From Parvularculaceae bacterium (GTDB lineage Bacteria > Pseudomonadota > Alphaproteobacteria > Caulobacterales > Parvularculaceae), in contig JALWRV010000171.1 in the NCBI GenBank assembly GCA_027080545.1, positions 1 to 6,957 of the forward strand: 6,957 nt of DNA, written 5' to 3'. The number at the start of each line of letters is the position of its first letter. The stretch's first letter is position 1. Below the pieces are notes generated by a model, which saw nothing but the letters and a program-made list of their open reading frames with translations, was not told where the DNA came from and did no database searches. The position numbers and the translations under genes were made by a program. This document shows positions 5,723 to 6,957 of the stretch, one piece after another.

Positions 5723-6946
5723 TTATGGGGCCTCACAGCGCCCGATAAAAGCCCCAGCCCGCGAACGGGCCTCCTCATCAGCAGCGATAATATCTGACAG
5801 CTCACTGGCCGACCCGCTACTGGCCACCATTTCTTCCAGAATTTGGGCGCTTACGCTGATAATGTCCAGAAATTTGAGATGACCATTGAGAAAGGCCGCC
5901 ACCGCTTCTTCATTGGCCGCATTGAGGATGGTCGGGGCCAAGCCGCCCGCCTCCAAGGCCGCTCTAGCCAGAGCCAAAGCCGGAAACCTATCCCCATCGG
6001 GAGCATGGAAAGACAGATCCCCCATGGTTGCCAAATCCAGCTTGGCCGAGGGGGTGGAGATCCGATCCGGCCACGCCAAAGCGCTGGCAATGGGGGTACG
6101 CATATCTGGCGTACCAAGCTGTGCCAATATGGAGCCATCCACATATTCAACCATGGAATGAACCACCGATTGGGGATGCACCAAAATTTCAATTTTCTCA
6201 GACCCCACCGGAAAAAGCTTGGCCGCCTCGATCAATTCCAATCCCTTATTCATCATTGTCGCACTATCCACGGAAATTTTAGCCCCCATGGACCAATTGG
6301 GATGGGCCACCGCCTGTTTGGGGGTCACCTCAGCCATCTCAGCGCGCGAGACGTTCCAGAAAGGCCCCCCCGAAGCGGTTAAAATCAACCGCGTCACCCG
6401 CTCCGGTCGCTCAAAGTCAAACACCTGAAAAATAGCATTATGCTCGCTATCCACCGGCAGCAGCTTACCCCCAGATCGGGCCATTTTTTGCACTAATAAA
6501 TCACCGGCACAGACCAGACATTCCTTATTGGCAATAGCGATGTCCATGCCCTGTTCGGCCGCGGCCAGTACGGGCGACAGGCCAGCCGCTCCGACAATCG
6601 CCGCCATCACCCGATCCGCCGGTTGCGCCGCCGCCTCGATAATCGCTTGCGGACCACCTTCACAAATGATTCCCGTCCCCGCCAATTTTTCACGCAAGGC
6701 CGGCAAATGATCGCGATTGGCAATCGCCGCAAAATCAGCGCTGAAGCGGATCGCCTGTTCCGCCAACAAGGCCACATTATTGTATGATGTCAGCGCAACC
6801 ACCTCAAAACAGGCCCGCTCATGTCGATTCGCATGATCAATCAAATCGAGCGTATTAACCCCCACTGAACCGGTCGCCCCCAAAATAGAGATACGCCGCG
6901 CCCTAGTGGTCGCCCCATCAGGGCACACTTCGGCAAATCTGGTCAT
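5723..6946 (-). CDS. dxr: 1-deoxy-D-xylulose 5-phosphate reductoisomerase
   Basis: Dxr converts 1-deoxy-D-xylulose 5-phosphate to 2-C-methyl-D-erythritol 4-phosphate with NADPH and a divalent metal, the first committed step of the MEP isoprenoid pathway, in the cytosol. The 407-residue length is normal. Seen: nucleotide-binding GATGSVG (23-29), IANKE (138-142), the metal site PVDSEHNAIFQ (164-174; D166, E168), TASGGPF (190-196), HPNWSMG (215-221) and KISVDSATMMNKGLELIEA (223-241; S228, N233, K234, E237). All residues known to bind metal and substrate in the family appear present. The C-terminal domain (about 310-400) is intact, with LNAANEEAVAAFL in it. The ATG at 6946 lies 11 nt from the window edge. 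It lacks a clear ribosome site there but may overlap an upstream stop as ATGA. A longer start cannot be ruled out, but 22 residues before the GATGSVG motif already exceeds many homologues. Confidence 0.97.
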   Translation of the reverse strand: MTRFAEVCPDGATTRARRISILGATGSVGVNTLDLIDHANRHERACFEVVALTSYNNVALLAEQAIRFSADFAAIANRDHLPALREKLAGTGIICEGGPQAIIEAAAQPADRVMAAIVGAAGLSPVLAAAEQGMDIAIANKECLVCAGDLLVQKMARSGGKLLPVDSEHNAIFQVFDFERPERVTRLILTASGGPFWNVSRAEMAEVTPKQAVAHPNWSMGAKISVDSATMMNKGLELIEAAKLFPVGSEKIEILVHPQSVVHSMVEYVDGSILAQLGTPDMRTPIASALAWPDRISTPSAKLDLATMGDLSFHAPDGDRFPALALARAALEAGGLAPTILNAANEEAVAAFLNGHLKFLDIISVSAQILEEMVASSGSASELSDIIAADEEARSRAGAFIGRCEAP

Positions 6947-6957
6947 GGTATCGCTTG
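6943..6957 (-). CDS. Possible last codons of the upstream gene (cdsA by synteny)
   Basis: One minus-strand frame reads four codons (QAIP) then TGA at 6945-6943, overlapping the dxr ATG as ATGA. Such four-base overlaps are common between operon neighbours, and cdsA (phosphatidate cytidylyltransferase) usually precedes dxr in Alphaproteobacteria. Fifteen bases cannot identify a gene, so this is an inference from position only. Confidence 0.25.
   Translation of the reverse strand, partial: QAIP

Larger units (their letters stand above)
5593..5805 (-). other. Open frame spanning the dxr-rseP gap, coding status doubtful
   Basis: A 70-codon frame that overlaps the end of dxr by 83 nt in another frame and ends 11 nt before rseP. 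It is notable only because both tandem repeats of the gap fall in phase with it: VECASF-VDCASF, then SMLKP-SMLKP-LALKP. Its stop (TGA, 5595-5593) overlaps the ATG of a four-codon frame (5596-5582, MKLK then stop) that abuts the rseP start. No good ribosome site is seen at its ATG (5805). A 16-codon version starting at an inner ATG (5643) is also possible. I do not recognise the product, and it may be no gene at all. Confidence 0.12.

Noticed and set aside
5593..5805. Frameshifted extension of Dxr
   Set aside because: The dxr frame already ends with a normal-length, intact C-terminal domain, so the overlapping frame is not a displaced Dxr tail.
5843..6382. 179-codon plus-strand open frame
   Set aside because: Antisense to the conserved catalytic part of dxr; composition (many His, Gly, Gln, Arg) is that of an antisense shadow.

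Overview
The window is a block of envelope-biogenesis genes, all on the minus strand, and reads as part of an alphaproteobacterial chromosome. In transcription order it holds dxr, rseP (the mmpA-type site-2 protease), bamA, ompH/skp and the first part of lpxD, which runs off the left edge. The order dxr-rseP-bamA-ompH-lpxD, usually preceded by frr-uppS-cdsA and followed by fabZ-lpxA, is the standard arrangement in Alphaproteobacteria. A single PDZ domain in RseP and a BamA ending in Phe fit this. GC content looks moderate (about half by eye), so high-GC lineages are less likely. I cannot name a genus.

Layout from right to left: 6943-6957 may be the last codons of the upstream gene (cdsA by synteny), overlapping the dxr start as ATGA. 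Dxr (5723-6946) makes MEP for isoprenoid synthesis. A 141-nt gap follows with two tandem repeat blocks (15 and 18 bp periods) that share one open frame. RseP (4319-5581) is an inner-membrane zinc protease. After a 175-nt gap come BamA (1507-4143) and OmpH/Skp (830-1483), only 23 nt apart. A strong 12-bp-stem terminator (750-785) closes this unit. LpxD (568 to beyond base 1) then starts about 180 nt downstream with its own candidate -10 elements.

The genes serve one theme. Dxr feeds isoprenoid (undecaprenyl) carrier supply, RseP is the envelope-stress and membrane-quality protease, Skp/OmpH chaperones unfolded outer-membrane proteins across the periplasm, BamA inserts them, and LpxD acylates the lipid A precursor. 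All coding genes are of known families. I found no defence island, mobile element, CRISPR array, tRNA or rRNA. The least ordinary parts are the repeat-bearing dxr-rseP spacer, a calcium-loop-like motif in a predicted surface loop of BamA, and the terminator plus TATAAT arrangement that separates lpxD from ompH.
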